Part shown: positions 33,014 to 48,000 of the stretch, one piece after another
Numbering within the stretch: position 1 is the first letter of the stretch
Layout: the number at the start of each line of letters is the position of its first letter
Assembly (NCBI RefSeq): GCF_018263855.1
Contig: NZ_CP073318.1
Coordinates: forward strand, 11,222,001 to 11,286,000
Reading direction: 5' to 3'
DNA length: 64,000 nt
Origin: Kutzneria sp. CA-103260
GTDB taxonomy: Bacteria; Actinomycetota; Actinomycetes; Mycobacteriales; Pseudonocardiaceae
Position numbers and translations under genes: made by a program
Notes under the pieces: model-generated
The model's input: only the letters and a program-made list of their open reading frames with translations
Databases searched by the model: none
Told to the model about the DNA's origin: nothing

Positions 33014-36000
33014 GCCGACGGCGAAGGTCGTCGAAGCGCTCCGGACCGCGGTCAAGCAGATCGAGACGCTGCGCGCGCAGAACCGCGAACTGGTGGACGC
33101 GGCGAGGGAACCGATCGCGATCGTGTCCATGGCGTGTCGGTTCCCCGGCGGTGTGCGGACTCCCGAGGACCTGTGGCGGCTGCTCGCCGACGGCACCGAC
33201 GCCATGTCCGGCTTCCCCACCGACCGCGGCTGGGACCTGGAGACGCTCATCGACTCCGACCCGGACCGGGTCGGCGCCAGCTACGTCGACCAGGGCGGTT
33301 TCCTGGACGACGCGGCCGAGTTCGACCCGGCGTTCTTCGGCATCTCCCCGCGCGAGGCGGTGGCGATGGACCCGCAGCAGCGGCTGTTGCTGGCGACCTC
33401 GTGGGAGGCGATGGAACGCGCCGGCATCGACCCGCACTCGCTCAAGGGCGGGCCGGTCGGTGTGTTCACCGGCACCAACGGCCAGGACTACGGCCTGCTC
33501 GCGGCCGAGGCCGTCGAGGAGACCGAGGCCTACCAGGCCACCGGCAACAACGCCTCGGTGATGGCCGGCCGGCTCTCCTACACCTTCGGGTTCGAGGGTC
33601 CCGCGGTCACCATGGACACGGCCTGCTCGGCGTCGCTGGTGGCGATGCACCTGGCCGCGCAGGCACTGCGGTCCGGCGAGTGCTCGCTGGCGCTGGCCGG
33701 CGGGGTCACGGTGATGTCCACGCCGACCATCTTCTCGATCTTCTCCCGGCAGCGCGGCCTGTCCAAGGACGGGCGGGTCCGGGCGTTCTCCGACGACACC
33801 GACGGCACCGGCTGGGGCGAGGGCGTCGGCATGGTCGTGCTGGAGCGGCTGTCCGACGCCAAGCGCAACGGACACCCGATCCTGGCCGTGCTCAAGGGTT
33901 CCGCGGTCAACCAGGACGGCGCGTCCAACGGCCTGACCGCCCCGAACGGCCCGTCGCAGCAGCGGGTCATCCGGCAGGCGCTGAACAACGCCAACCTGTC
34001 GGCGTCCGAAGTGGACGCCGTCGAGGCGCACGGCACCGGCACCACCCTCGGCGACCCGATCGAGGCGCAGGCGCTGATCGCGACCTACGGCCGCGACCGG
34101 GACCAGGAACGGCCGCTGTGGCTGGGGTCGATCAAGTCCAACATCGGCCACACCCAGGCCGCCGCCGGTGTGGCCGGCGTGATGAAGATGGTGCTGGCGC
34201 TGCAGAACGGCGTGCTGCCCAAGACTTTGCATGTGTCCGAGCCGACGTCCCATGTGGACTGGTCAGCCGGCACGGTCCGGCTGGCGACCGAGCAGGTGCC
34301 GTGGCCGGCGCGGGCCGACCGGCCGCGCCGCGCCGGCGTGTCCTCCTTCGGCGTCAGCGGCACCAACGCCCACGTGATCATCGAGCAGGCTCCAGAGCCG
34401 CCTACCCCGCGCGGAACGCGCGGCAAAAGCACGGTTGTGCCCTGGCCGCTGTCGGGGCGGACCGAGCAGGCGCTCAGTGATCAGGCCCGGCGGCTGCGGG
34501 ACGCGCTGGACGACGGTTTCTCCGTGGCGGACATCGGTTTCTCGCTGGCCACCACCAGGAGCGCGTTCGACGAGCGCGCGGTCCTGATCGGCCGGGACCG
34601 GGACGACTTCCGTGAGGCGCTGGACGCGGTCATCGGCGCTGCGCCGTCGCCGAGGGTGCTGCGCGGTCGCGCGCTGGGCCGCGGCAAGGTCGCGTTCGTG
34701 TTCCCCGGCCAGGGTTCGCAGTGGGTCGGCATGGCCGTCGACCTGATCGAGGCCTACCCGGTGTTCGCCGACAGGATGAACGAGTGCGCCGAGGCGCTGT
34801 CCGAGTTCGTCGACTGGTCGCTGCTGGATGTCCTCGGTGACGCCGAGGCGCTGGAGCGGGTCGACGTCGTGCAGCCGGTGCTGTTCGCGGTGATGGTGTC
34901 GCTGGCCGCGCTGTGGCGGTCGTTCGGGGTCGAACCGTCGGCTGTGGTCGGCCACTCGCAGGGTGAGATCGCCGCCGCCTGTGTCGCCGGCGCACTGTCC
35001 CTTCAGGACGCGGCGCGGGTCGTTGCCTTGCGGTCCAAGGCGATCCTGGCCCTGTCTGGCCGTGGTGGCATGGTCTCCGTGCCGCTGCCGGTGGACCAGA
35101 TCGAGCTGCCCGAGGGTGTTTCCATCGCGGCGGTGAACGGTCCGTCCTCGGTGGTGGTCTCGGGTGACCCCGACGGCCTGGCCACCGTGCTGGCCACGAT
35201 CGACCGGGCCAAGGCGATCCCGGTGGACTACTCCTCGCACTCGGCGCAGGTCGAGTCGCTGCGCGAGGAGCTGCTGGAGATCCTCGCCCCGATCCGGCCG
35301 CGTGCGGCCGAGGTGCCGTTCTACTCCGCGGTGACCGGCGAGGAGTTCGACACCACCGGCCTGACCGCCGAATACTGGTACACCAACCTGCGCCAGACCG
35401 TGTGGTTCGCGAAGACGGCCCAGGCGCTGGCCGAGAGCGGCCACCGGTACTTCATCGAGTCCAGCCCGCACCCGGTGCTGGCGTTCGGCCTGCGGGAGAC
35501 CCTGGACGACGACGCCGTCGTCCTGGGCTCGCTGCGTCGTGACGACGGCGGCGCCCAGCGCTGGCTCACCTCGCTGGGCGAGGCGCACGCCGTCGGCCTC
35601 AAGCTCGACTGGGACGCCGTGTTCGCGGGCGTCGACGTCCGCCGCACCGAGTTGCCGACCTACGCGTTCCAGCTCGACCGTTTCTGGTTGGAGCCCAAGC
35701 AGTCCGCTCGTGCCGACGTCACGTCGGCCGGCCTGCGGGCGACTGACCACCCGCTGCTGGGCGCGGCGATGGCCGTCGCCGACGACGACCGCCTGGTCTT
35801 CACCGGCCGCATCTCCAGCCGCACCCATCCCTGGCTGGCCGACCACGCCGTGCTCGGCACGGTTCTGTTGCCCGGCACGGCTTTCGTCGAGTTGGTCCTG
35901 CACGCCGGCGAGCAGGTGGGCTGCGCCAACCTGGCCGATCTGGCGCTGGAGACCCCGCTGACGCTGCCCGCGCAGGGCGGCGTCCAGCTCCAGGTCGCGG

Positions 36001-39000
36001 TGACAGCTGCCGACGAGGCCGGCAACCGGACCGTCACGGTCAACTCCCGCGAGAGCGAGGACGTGCCGTGGACCCGGCACGCCACCGGCACTCTCACCGC
36101 GACGGTCCCGGCCACCACGTTCGATCTGTCGGTGTGGCCGCCGGCCGGCGCGACCCCGGTTGAGTTCGGCGACATCTACGGCCGGTTGGCCGAGACCGGT
36201 TTCGGCTACGGCCCGGTGTTCCAGGGCCTGCGCGCCGCGTGGCGCTCGGGCAACGACATCTACGCCGAGATCAGGCTGCCCGACGACCAGCGCGACCTGG
36301 CTGCCCGCTTCGGCGTGCACCCGGCGCTGCTCGACGCCGCCCTGCACTCGTACCTGATCGACCAGGGCGACGAGGTCGCGCTGCCCTTCGCCTGGACCGG
36401 CGTGACGCTGCACGCGGTCGGCGCCGACACCCTGCGCGTGCACGTCACGCCCGACGGCCGGGTGCTGGGCGCCGACGAGACCGGCGCGCCGGTGGTGTCG
36501 GTCGAGCGGATCGTGTCGCGGCCGCTGCCCAAGGGCGGGCTGCGTCAGCGCGTCGACTCGCTGTACGAGGTGGAGTGGGTCCCGGCCGTCTCGGCCGACG
36601 ACAACTCCGAGTACGTGGTCCGGGATGCGCCGCATGACCTGCACGAAGCGCTTGCACTGGCCCAGGAATGGCTCGCGAACGAGCAGTCCCGGCTCGTGCT
36701 CGTCAGCACGGGCGCGGTCGCGGTCGGCGCGGACGAGGACGTGCCGAACCTGATGGCGGCGGCCGTGCTGGGCCTGTTCCGTTCGGCCCAGAACGAGAAC
36801 CCCGGCCGGTTCACCCTGATCGACATCGACGACGAGCCCGCCTCCCGAGAGGCCGTCGACGCCGCCGCGAGGACCGGTGAGCCGCAGATCGCCGTCCGCG
36901 ACGGCGAACTCCGCATGCCGCGCCTGGCCCGCGCTGACGCCGGCGACGATTTCACCTGGAACACCGAGGGCACAGTCCTGATCACCGGTGGCACCGGCCT
37001 GATCGGCGCACTGGTGGCCAAGCACCTCGTCGCCGAACACGGTGTGCGCAACCTGCTGCTGACCAGCCGGCGTGGCCCGGACGCGCCTGGTGCGTCCACT
37101 GTGGAGCAGGAGCTCACCGGGCTCGGCGCGACCGTGACGATCGCGGCCTGCGACGCCGCCGACCGGGACGCGCTGGCGGCACTGCTCGCCGAGCACCCGG
37201 TGACCGCCGTCGTGCACAGCGCCGGTGTGCTGGACGACGGCATCGTCACGTCGCTGACGCCGGAGCGGCTGGACACCGTGCTGCGGCCCAAGGTCGACGC
37301 CGCCCGCAACCTGCACGAGCTGACCGGCGATCTGGACGCCTTCATCCTGTTCTCCTCGGGCGCCGGCGTGTTCGGCGGGCCCGGCCAGGGCAACTACGCC
37401 GCCGCCAACTCCTACCTGGACGCGTTGGCCCAGCACCGGCGGGCCAGCGGTCGGCCTGGTGTCTCGCTGGCCTGGGGCCTGTGGGAGCAGGCCAGCGGCA
37501 TGACCGGGCACCTGGACACCGCCGAGAAGTCCCGGATGCGCGTCAACACACTGTCCAATAAGGACGGTATGCGGCTGTTCGACGCCGCGCTGGGCACCGA
37601 CCGGGCCTTACTCGTCCCGGTCGCGCTGGACTTCAGGATCAAGGACGTGCCGCACCTGCTGCGCGGCCTGATCCGCACCACGACCCGTCGCATGGCCAAG
37701 GCCGCGACCGTCGAGGGCTCGGCGTTCGCCCGTGGCATCGCCGCCCTCGCGCCCGAGGAGCGCGGCAAGGCGCTGCTCGACCTGGTGCGCGAGCACGCGG
37801 CGTCGGTGCTCGGCCACGCCGGCCTGGAGGCCGTGCGACCCGACAACGCCTTCCGTGAGCTCGGCTTCGACTCGCTGACCGCGGTGACCCTGCGCAACCA
37901 GCTCACCGCCGCCACCGGTCTGAAGCTGCCGGCCACGCTGGTCTTCGACCACCCGTCGCCGGCCGTGCTCGCCCGCCACCTGCTGACGCTGCTGGAGGGG
38001 GAGCGGACCGTTGTCGAGGCCGTGCCGGTGGCCGCGGCCGACGACGACCCGATCGTGATCGTCGGCATGGCCTGCCGCTTCCCCGGCGGGGTCGGCTCGC
38101 CGGAGGACCTGTGGGGCCTGGTGATCGGCGGCGTCGACGCCATCTCCGGGATGCCCACCGACCGCGGCTGGGACCTCGACGCCATCTACCACCCGGACCC
38201 CGACCACCCCGGCACAACGCACGTCCGCGGCGGCGGTTTCCTCTACGACGCCGGGGAGTTCGACGCCGGGTTCTTCGGCATCTCGCCCCGCGAGGCGCTC
38301 ACCGTCGACCCGCAGCAGCGGTTGCTGCTGGAGACCGCGTGGGAGACGTTCGAGCGGGCCGGCATCGATCCGAAGTCGTTGCGGGGCAGTGACACTGGTG
38401 TGTTCGCGGGCCTGATGTACCACGAGTACGAGGGCAACCACAACACCGGTTCGATCGCGTCCGGCCGCGTTTCCTACACGTTCGGTCTGGAGGGGCCGGC
38501 GGTCACGGTCGACACGGCGTGCTCGTCGTCGTTGGTGGCCATGCACCTCGCGATGCAGGCGCTGCGGTCGGGTGAGTCCTCGCTGGCCCTGGCCGGCGGT
38601 GTGGCTGTGATGTCCACGCCGGAGCTGTTCGTCGAGTTCTCCACCCTGCGCGGTCTGTCGGCCGACAGCCGATGCCGGTCGTTCGCGGACGCCGCCGACG
38701 GCACCGGTTTCTCCGAGGGCGTGGGCATGGTGCTGCTGGAGCGGCAGTCCGACGCCCGCCGCAACGGGCACCAGATCCTGGCCGTGGTCAAGGGTTCCGC
38801 GGTCAACCAGGACGGTGCCTCCAACGGTCTTACCGCGCCGAACGGTCCGTCGCAGCAGCGGGTGATCCGCCGGGCGCTGGCCGTCGCCGGCCTCACACCG
38901 TCCGATGTGGACACCGTGGAAGCGCACGGCACCGGCACGACTCTCGGCGACCCGATCGAGGCGCAGGCGATTCTGGCGACCTATGGTCAGGATCGGGACG

Positions 39001-42000
39001 AGCCGTTGTGGCTGGGGTCGATCAAGTCCAACATCGGTCACACGCAGGCCGCCGCTGGTGTCGCCGGTGTGATCAAGATGGTGATGGCGATGCGGCACGG
39101 TGTGCTGCCGCAGACCCTGCACGTCGACGTCCCGAGCTCGCATGTGGATTGGACCGAGGGTGCGGTCGAGCTGCTGACCGAGCAGCGGGCGTGGCCGGAG
39201 ACCGGCCGCCCCCGTCGGGCTGGTGTGTCGTCGTTCGGTGTGAGCGGCACCAACGCGCACGTGATCATCGAGCAGGCCCCGGCGGCCAAGGAGGTGCCGG
39301 CCAGTGAGCCGGTGGCCCAGCCGGTTCCGCTCATCCTGTCGGCGAAGTCGGACGCGGCACTGCGTGAGCAGGCCCGCAAGCTGGCCGCGTTCCCCGAGCA
39401 GAACGTCGCCGACGTGGCGTTCTCCCTGCTGAGCACCCGATCGGAGTTCGACCACCGCGTCGTCGCGGTGGGGCAGCAGCACGACTCGCTGGCGTCGGTT
39501 CTCGACCGGTTCGCCGAGGGCGACCTCGCCGCGACCGCCGTGCACGGTGTTGCCGACGTCGTCGGCAAGAAGGTCTTCGTCTTCCCCGGCCAGGGTTCGC
39601 AGTGGGTCGGCATGACCACCGAGCTGCTGGCGACCTCGCCGGTGTTCGCGGCTCGGATGGCCGAGTGCGAGGCGGCGCTGTCGTCCTATGTGGACTGGTC
39701 GCTGACCGAGGTGCTGTCCGACGCCGAGGCCCTGGAACGGGTCGATGTCGTGCAACCGGTGATGTTCGCGACGATGGTGTCGCTGGCCGCGCTGTGGCGT
39801 TCGCACGGCGTTCAGCCGGACGCGGTGATCGGCCACTCGCAGGGCGAGATCGCGGCCGCCTGTGTGGCCGGTGCGCTGTCGCTGGATGACGCCGCGAAGA
39901 TCGTTGCCTTGCGCAGCCAGGTGATCGCCGCTTCGCTGGCCGGTCTCGGTGGCATGATGTCGGTTGCCCTGCCGGTGGCCGAGGTCGAACCGCTGCTGGT
40001 CGACGGCGTCTCCATCGCCGCCACCAACGGCCCGCGTTCGGTCGTGGTCGCTGGCTCCCCGGAGGGGCTGCTGGCCATTCAGGCGACGGTTGAGGCCGGC
40101 GGTGGTCGGGCGCGGATGGTCCCGGTGGACTACGCCTCGCACACCGACCACGTCGAGGCGATCGAGTCGGAGTTGCTCACCGCGCTGGACGGCATCACGC
40201 CGCAGGCGTCGTCGACGGCGTTCTTCTCGACCGTGACCAATGACTGGATCACCGACACGACCGAGCTCGACGCCGCCTACTGGTACCGCAACCTGCGGCA
40301 CCAGGTTCGGTTCGCGGAGTCGGTGCGGGTGTTGGCCGAGCAGGGTTACGGGTTCTTCATCGAGACCAGCGCCCACGCAGTGCTGACCATGAGCGTCCAG
40401 GATGTGCTGGACGAGGCCGGTGTCGACGCGGTCGCGGTGGGCACGTTGCGGCGCAACGACGGTGGCCTTCAGCGGTGGCTGCTGTCGCTGGCCGAGGCCC
40501 ACGTCCGCGGTCTGGACGTCGACTGGAAGCTGACCGGCCGGTCCGTCGACCTGCCCACCTATGCCTTCGACCGCAGGTACTACTGGCTCAAGTCCGTTGT
40601 GGACGGTCCGGTGCGTTCGACGGTCGACGACTGGCGCCACCGCGTCACCTGGCGTCCCGTGGCCGATGCCAAGCCCGCCACCGGGACCTGGCTGGTGGTC
40701 ACGCCGTCCGCCGAGCACAACTGGACGATCGGCGACAACACGATCCACGTCGTCACCGACGGCGGGGACCGGGCCACGCTGGCCGAGCAGCTGCGGGCCG
40801 GGCTGGCCGAGCCGGTGGCCGGTGTCGTGTCGCTGCTGGCACTCGACCGACCCGTCACCGCGACCCTGCACCTCACCCAGGCGCTGGGCGACATCGACGC
40901 CGACGCCCCGCTGTGGCTGGTGACGCAGGGCGCGGTCTCGATCGGCGACAACGACCGGATCGGCGACCCCGAGCAGGCGCAGGTCTGGGGCATGGGCCGC
41001 GTGATCGCGCTCGAACACCCCGAGCGCTGGGGCGGTCTGGTCGACGTGCCCGCCGACGTCGACGACATCGTGCTGCGCCGGCTGACCGGCGTCCTCGCTG
41101 GTCACGACGATGAGGACGAGCTGGCGGTCCGTGCGGCAGGGGTCTTCGCGCGGCGACTCACGCTGGCCGCCCCGCACGTCAAGGCCACCGACCCGTGGCA
41201 GCCGGACGGCACCGTCCTGGTCACCGGCGGCACTGGCGCGCTCGGCGCGCACGTCGCCCGCTGGCTGGCCGAGGCCGGCGCGAGCCACCTGGTGCTGACC
41301 AGCCGTCGGGGCCGGGACGCCGATGGCGTCGCGGAACTGGAAGCCGAACTGACCGAGCTCGGTGCCGAGGTGACGATCGCGGCCTGCGACGCCGCCGACC
41401 GGACCGCCATGGCGGAGTTGATCGCCCAGTACCCGCCGAACGCCGTGATTCACACCGCCGGTGTGTTGGACGACGGCGTGCTGGAGAGCCAGGACGCGGC
41501 ACGGCTGGACCGCGTGTTCGCGCCCAAGGTGACTGCGGCGCAGAACTTGGACGAGCTGACCCGCGACCTGCCGCTGACGGCGTTTGTGCTGTTCTCGTCG
41601 GCCGCCGGTGTGCTGGGTAGCGCTGGCCAGGCCAACTACGCCGCTGCCAACGCCTACCTGGACGCCCTGGCCGAGCAGCGCCGCGCCGATGGGCTGGTGG
41701 CGACGTCGGTGGCCTGGGGTGCCTGGGCCGACAGCGGCCTCGCGGCTGACGCGGGCGTGGTCGAGGAGCGGCTGCGGCAGACCGGGGTCTTACCGATGCG
41801 GCCGGGTCTGGCGATCAGCGCGCTGCAGGGCGCGCTCGACGACGGCGACACCACGCTCGTGGTCGTCGACATGGACTGGCAGCGCGCCGCCGGCCGGCCG
41901 TGGAGCCGTGAGCTGGTGGAAACCGAGACCGGCGCCAGCACGGGTGACTCGCTGCGGGACCGCCTGTCGGCGCTCTCCCGCGATGAAGCCGACCGCGCGC

Positions 42001-45000
42001 TGATCACGTTGGTGCGCAAGCAGGTCGCCGAGGTCCTCGGGCACGACGGTGTCGAGGACGTGCCGCTGGGACGGCAGTTCCGCGAACTCGGGTTCGACTC
42101 GCTGACCGCGGTCGAACTGCGCAACCGGCTCGGCGCGGCGACCGGGTTGAAGCTGCCGACCACGTTGGTATTCGACCACCCGACCGTCCGCGAGCTGGCC
42201 GGCCTGCTCGGTGCCGAGCTGCTCGGCGCCAGCGCCGGGGCCGTCGCCTTGACACCCGTGCGCACGGTCGACCCGGAGACCGACCCGGTGGTCGTGGTGG
42301 CCATGAGCTGCCGGTTCCCCGGCGGCATCGCCTCGCCCGAGGACCTGTGGCAGCTGTTGGTGGAGGGCCGGGACGCGGTCGGCGACTTCCCGACCGACCG
42401 CAACTGGGACCTCGACAACCTGCACCACCCGGACCCCGACCACCTCGGCACGACCTACGCCCGTGGCGGCGCCTTCCTCGCCGACGCGTCGCAGTTCGAC
42501 GCCGGGTTCTTCGGGATCAGCCCGCGTGAGGCGCTGGCGATGGACCCGCAGCAGCGGTTGCTGCTGGAGGCGTCGTGGGAGGCCCTGGAACGGGCCGGCA
42601 TCGACCCGCACTCGCTCAAGGGTTCGCCGGCCGGTGTGTTCATCGGCACCAACGGGCAGGACTACCCGATGGTGCTGACGCAGTCCGACGACGACGTCGC
42701 CGGACACGCCCTCACCGGCAACGCCAGCAGTGTCGTCTCGGGCCGGGTCTCCTACACGCTGGGCCTCGAAGGTCCTTCGGTGACACTGGACACCGCGTGC
42801 TCGGCGTCGCTGGTCGCGATGCACTGGGCCGCGCAGGCGCTGCGGTCAGGTGAGTGCTCGTTGGCGCTGGCCGGCGGTGTGTCGGTGATGTCCACGCCGG
42901 GCGTCCTCGTGGAGTTCAGCCGGCAGCGCGGCCTGTCGGCGGACGGCCGGATCCGGGCCTTCTCTGACGACGCCGAGGGCACCGCGTGGGGTGAAGGCGT
43001 CGGCATGATCGTGCTGGAGCGTCAGTCCGACGCTGAGCGCAACGGTCACCCGATCTTGGCGGTGCTGCGTGGAAGTGCGATCAACCAGGATGGTGCTTCG
43101 AATGGCCTGACCGCGCCGAATGGTCCGTCGCAGCAGCGGGTGATCCGTCAGGCCCTGGCTCAGGCCGGCTTGTCGGTGTCCGATGTGGATGCTGTGGAGG
43201 CGCATGGCACGGGCACGACGCTGGGTGACCCGATCGAGGCCCAGGCGTTGCTGGCGACCTATGGCCAGGACCGTGACGAGCCGTTGTGGCTGGGTTCGAT
43301 CAAGTCCAACATCGGTCACACCCAAGCCGCGGCCGGTGTCGCCGGCGTCATCAAGATGGTGCTGGCGATGCGGAACGGCGTGCTTCCGCAGACGCTCAAC
43401 GTGTCGGAGCCGACGTCCCATGTGGACTGGAGCGCCGGCAAGGTCGAGCTGCTGACCGAATCGCGGGAGTGGCCGGTCGGTTCCGGTCCGCGTCGGGCTG
43501 GTGTGTCGTCGTTCGGTGTTAGTGGCACGAACGCGCACGTGATCCTGGAGCAGGCGTCGGCGGTCGAGGTGCCTGAGATCGAGCGTTCGGTTGTGGCGCC
43601 GTGGGTGCTTTCCGGCAATTCGCCAGAAGCTCTGCGGGATCAGGCCGCGCGTCTGGTGTCCCGTGTGGACGGTGTTGACGCGGCGGATGTGGCCTACTCG
43701 CTGGTGTCCTCGCGGACGTCGTTCGAGCACCGTGCCGTGGTGTTCGGTGCTGACGCACTGCGCGGACTTGCTGCCGGGCAGGCCGCGCCGGGTGTGGTGA
43801 CTGGCACCGCGGTTGACGGTCTGACCGCGTTCATGTTCTCCGGTCAGGGTTCGCAGCGGGTGGGCATGGGTAAGGAGCTCTACGCGGCCTTCCCGGTGTT
43901 CGCCGAGGCGCTGGACGCGGTGTTCGAGCACCTGGATGCCGATCTGCGCGGGGTGATGTTCGAGGGCTCCGCCGACCTGGACCAGACGGGATACACCCAG
44001 CCGGCGCTGTTCGCCATCGAGGTGGCACTGTTCCGTCTGCTGGAGTCGTGGGGTGTCAAGCCGGACTTCCTGGTCGGGCACTCGATCGGTGAGCTGGCGG
44101 CGGCGCATGTGGCTGGTGTGCTGTCCCTCGCGGACGCGTGCAAGCTGGTCTCCGCTCGCGGGCGTTTGATGCAGGCGCTGCCCGAGGGCGGCGCGATGGT
44201 CGCGATTCAGGCCACCGAGGACCAGGTGTTGCCGCACCTGACCGACGGTGTGTCCATCGCGGCGATCAACGGGCCGACTTCGGTTGTGGTGTCGGGTGTT
44301 GAGGACGCTGTGCTGGCGGTGGCGGCGCGGTTCGAGAAGACCAAGCGGCTCACGGTGTCGCACGCGTTCCACTCGCCGTTGATGGATCCGATGCTGGCCG
44401 AGTTCCGCCAGGTGGCGGAGACCATCAGCTACGGCCGGCCGACGATTTCGGTGGTGTCGAACCTGACCGGTGAGCTGGTCACCGAGTTCGACGCCGAGTA
44501 CTGGGTCCGGCACGTCCGGGAGGCCGTCCGGTTCAACGACGGGGTTTCGACCCTGCGCCGTGAGGGCGTGACGACGCTGCTGGAGGTCGGGCCGGACGGC
44601 GTGCTGTCCGGGATGGCCGACGGCATCGCGGTGCTGCGCCGCAACCGGGACGAGGTCGAGGCGATCACCACGGCCCTGGCCCAGCTGCACGTCAGCGGTG
44701 TCCGGGTCGACTGGCTCAAACTGATCTCCGGCCGGCTGATCGACCTGCCGACCTACGCCTTCCAGCACGAGCGCTACTGGCCGAAGCCGGGCACTGCCGC
44801 TGCGAAGGCCGTTGTCGACAGCGTGGACAGCGCGTTCTGGGCCGCGGTCGAGAACAACAACCTGGAGGCGCTGGCCGACACCCTGGAGGTCGACGGCTCG
44901 GAGCTGGGCGATGTGCTGCCGCTGCTGTCCTCGTGGCGGCGCAAGCAGCGTGAGCAGTCCACTGTGGACGGCTGGCGCTACCGGGTGCGGTGGAAGCCGA

Positions 45001-48000
45001 TGTCGGTGCGGGGCGCGGCCCTGTCCGGCCGGTGGCTGGCGCTGGCCCCGACCGGCCAGGGGCAGGACCACCTCGACGCCCTGACCGGCGCGGAGATCGT
45101 CCGCGTCGACGTCGACCTCACTGCGCTCGACCGCCAGGGCCTGGCCGAGCGGCTGGCCGGCGAACGGGTCGATGGCGTGCTGTCGCTGCTGGCCCTGGAC
45201 GAGAACCACGGTGTGACGGCGACATTGGTCGCCACCCAGGCGCTGCGGGACGCCGGCATCGACGCCCCGCTGTGGATCCTGACCTCCGGCGCGGTGTCGA
45301 CCGGTCGCTCGGACCAGGTGACCAGCGCGTCCCAGTCGCAGGTGTGGGGCTTCGGCCGGGTCGTGGGTCTGGAGTTCCCGAACCTGTGGGGCGGTCTGGT
45401 CGACGTCCCGGCGGTCCTGGACGAGCGGTCCGCGCAGCGGTTGGACGCGGTGCTGGCCGGTGTCGACGGCGAGGACCAGATCGCGGTCCGGTCCTCGGGC
45501 GTGTTCGTCCGCCGGGTCGAGCACGCGCCGGCGGCCAAGGGTTCCCGTGACTGGACGCCGAGTGGCACCGTGCTGATCACAGGCGGCACCGGCGGCCTGG
45601 GCAGCCTGGTCGCCCACTGGGTGGCCGGCGCCGGGGCCGAGCACGTGGTGCTGACCAGCCGTCGCGGCATCGAGGCCGACGGCGCGCGGGAACTGGAGGC
45701 CGAGCTCCTCGGCCTCGGCGCCCGAGTGACGATCGCGGCGTGTGACGCGGCGGACCGGGACTCGCTGGCCGAGCTGCTCGACCGGCTCGAGGCCGAGGGA
45801 TCCCCGGTGCGGTCGGTGTTCCACGCCGCCGGTGTCTCCCGGCCCGACCTGATCGGCGACACCACGGCGTCCGAGTTCGGCATCAGCCTGGCCGCCAAGG
45901 CCATCGGCGCGCGGAACCTGGACGAGCTGTTGCGCGGCAAGGACTTGGACGCCTTCGTCCTGTTCTCGTCCATCGCCGCGGTCTGGGGCAGTGGCGGTCA
46001 GGCCGCCTACTCCGCGGCCAACGCCTACCTGGACGGCCTGGCCGAGATCCGGCGCGCTCGCGGCGAGACCGCGACGTCGGTGGCCTGGGGCGCGTGGGCC
46101 GAGATCGGCATGGGCGCGGACAACGAGGCCGAGCGGGCGCTGGGCCGGGCCGGAATCCGAAGCATGGCCCCGGAACTGGCCCTGTCGGCGCTGCGCCAGG
46201 CCATGGACGCCGACGAGACGTTCGTCGCGGTCGCGGACATGGACTGGGCGGTGTTCGCGCCCGGGTTCTCCGTCGCCCGTCGTCGTCCGCTGATCGAGGA
46301 CCTGCCCGAGGTGGTCACGGCGCTGGCCGCGGCTTCCCCGGCCGCTACTGGCGAATCGGTGTCCGAGTTCGCCGGGCGACTGGCCGCGCTGCCGGCCGGT
46401 CACCGCGAACGCGTTGCGGTGGAAGAGATCTGCGCCCAGGCCGCGGTGACCCTCGGGCACGCAGGAGCCGGCAAGATCGACCCCGACCGCGCGTTCCGCG
46501 AGCTCGGCTTCGACTCGCTGACCGCGGTGGAACTGCGCAACCGGCTCACCGCCGCCACCGGGCTCACGCTGGCCTCGACCGTGGTGTTCGACTTCCCGTC
46601 GGCGCGGTCGCTGGCCGAGCACGTGTTGGGCGAGCTGTTCGGCGCCGAGGCCGACGCGGTGGACCGCCGCGCCGTCGCGGTGGACGAGCCGATGGCCATC
46701 GTGGGCATGGCGTGCCGCTTCCCGGGTGGGGTCACCTCGCCCGAACAGCTGTGGAAGCTGGTGCTGGACGGCCGGGACGCGACGTCCAACTACCCGCTGG
46801 ACCGGTCGTGGGACTTCTCCGCGCTGACCGGCGCGTTCGAGCACCGGGCCGGCTTCATCGACGACGCGGACAAGTTCGACGCCGGCTTCTTCGGCATCGG
46901 CCCGCGTGAGGCGCTGGCGATGGACCCGCAGCAGCGGCTGCTGCTGGAGTCGTCGTGGGAGGCGCTGGAGCGGGCGGGTCTGGCCCCGTCAGCGCTGCGT
47001 GGCACCGCCACCGGTGTCTTCGTCGGCAGCTCGCCCGACGGCTACGGCACCGGGTCGCTCGCCGACCCGGACGAGGTGCGGGGCTACCTGCTGACCGGCA
47101 ACGCGCACTCCGTGGTGTCCGGCCGCATCTCGTACTCGCTGGGCCTTGAGGGGCCGGCGATGACGATCGACACGGCGTGCTCCTCCTCGCTGGTGGCGAT
47201 GCACCTCGCGGCGCAGTCGCTGCGGGCCGGCGAGTGCGATCTGGCGCTGGCCGGTGGTGTCGCGGTGATCGCGCAGTCGGTGGTGTTCGAGGAGTTCTCC
47301 CGCCAGGGCGGGCTCGCCGCCGACGGCCGGGTCAAGGCGTTCTCCGATGACGCCGACGGCACCGGCTGGGGTGAGGGTGTCGGCATGGTGGTGTTGGAGC
47401 GGCTGTCGGACGCCGAGCGCAACGGGCACCAGATCCTGGCCGTGGTCCGGGGTTCCGCGGTGAACCAGGATGGTGCGTCCAACGGTCTGACCGCGCCGAA
47501 CGGTCCGTCGCAGCGGCGGGTCATCCGCCAGGCGCTGGCCCAGGCTGACCTCACTCCGTCCGAAGTGGACGTTGTCGAGGCGCACGGCACCGGCACCACG
47601 CTGGGTGACCCGATTGAGGCCCAGGCCCTGCTGGCGACTTACGGGCAGGACCGGGATGAGCCGTTGTGGTTGGGGTCGATCAAGTCCAACATCGGTCACA
47701 CCCAGGCGGCCTCCGGTGTCGCCAGCGTGATCAAGATGGTGATGGCCCTCCGGCACGCCGTGCTGCCGCAGACCCTGAACGTCGGCACGCCCAGCACGCA
47801 CGTGGACTGGACGGCCGGCAAGGTCGAGCTGCTGACCGAGTCAAGGCAGTGGACCGAGTCCGGGCGCCCGCGCCGGGCCGGCGTCTCCTCGTTCGGCCTG
47901 AGCGGCACCAACGCGCACGTGATCATCGAGCAGGCGCCCGCGGCCGACGAGATCCCGGCCAGCCCGCCGGCTGTCGAGCCCGCGCCGTGGGTGCTGTCGG

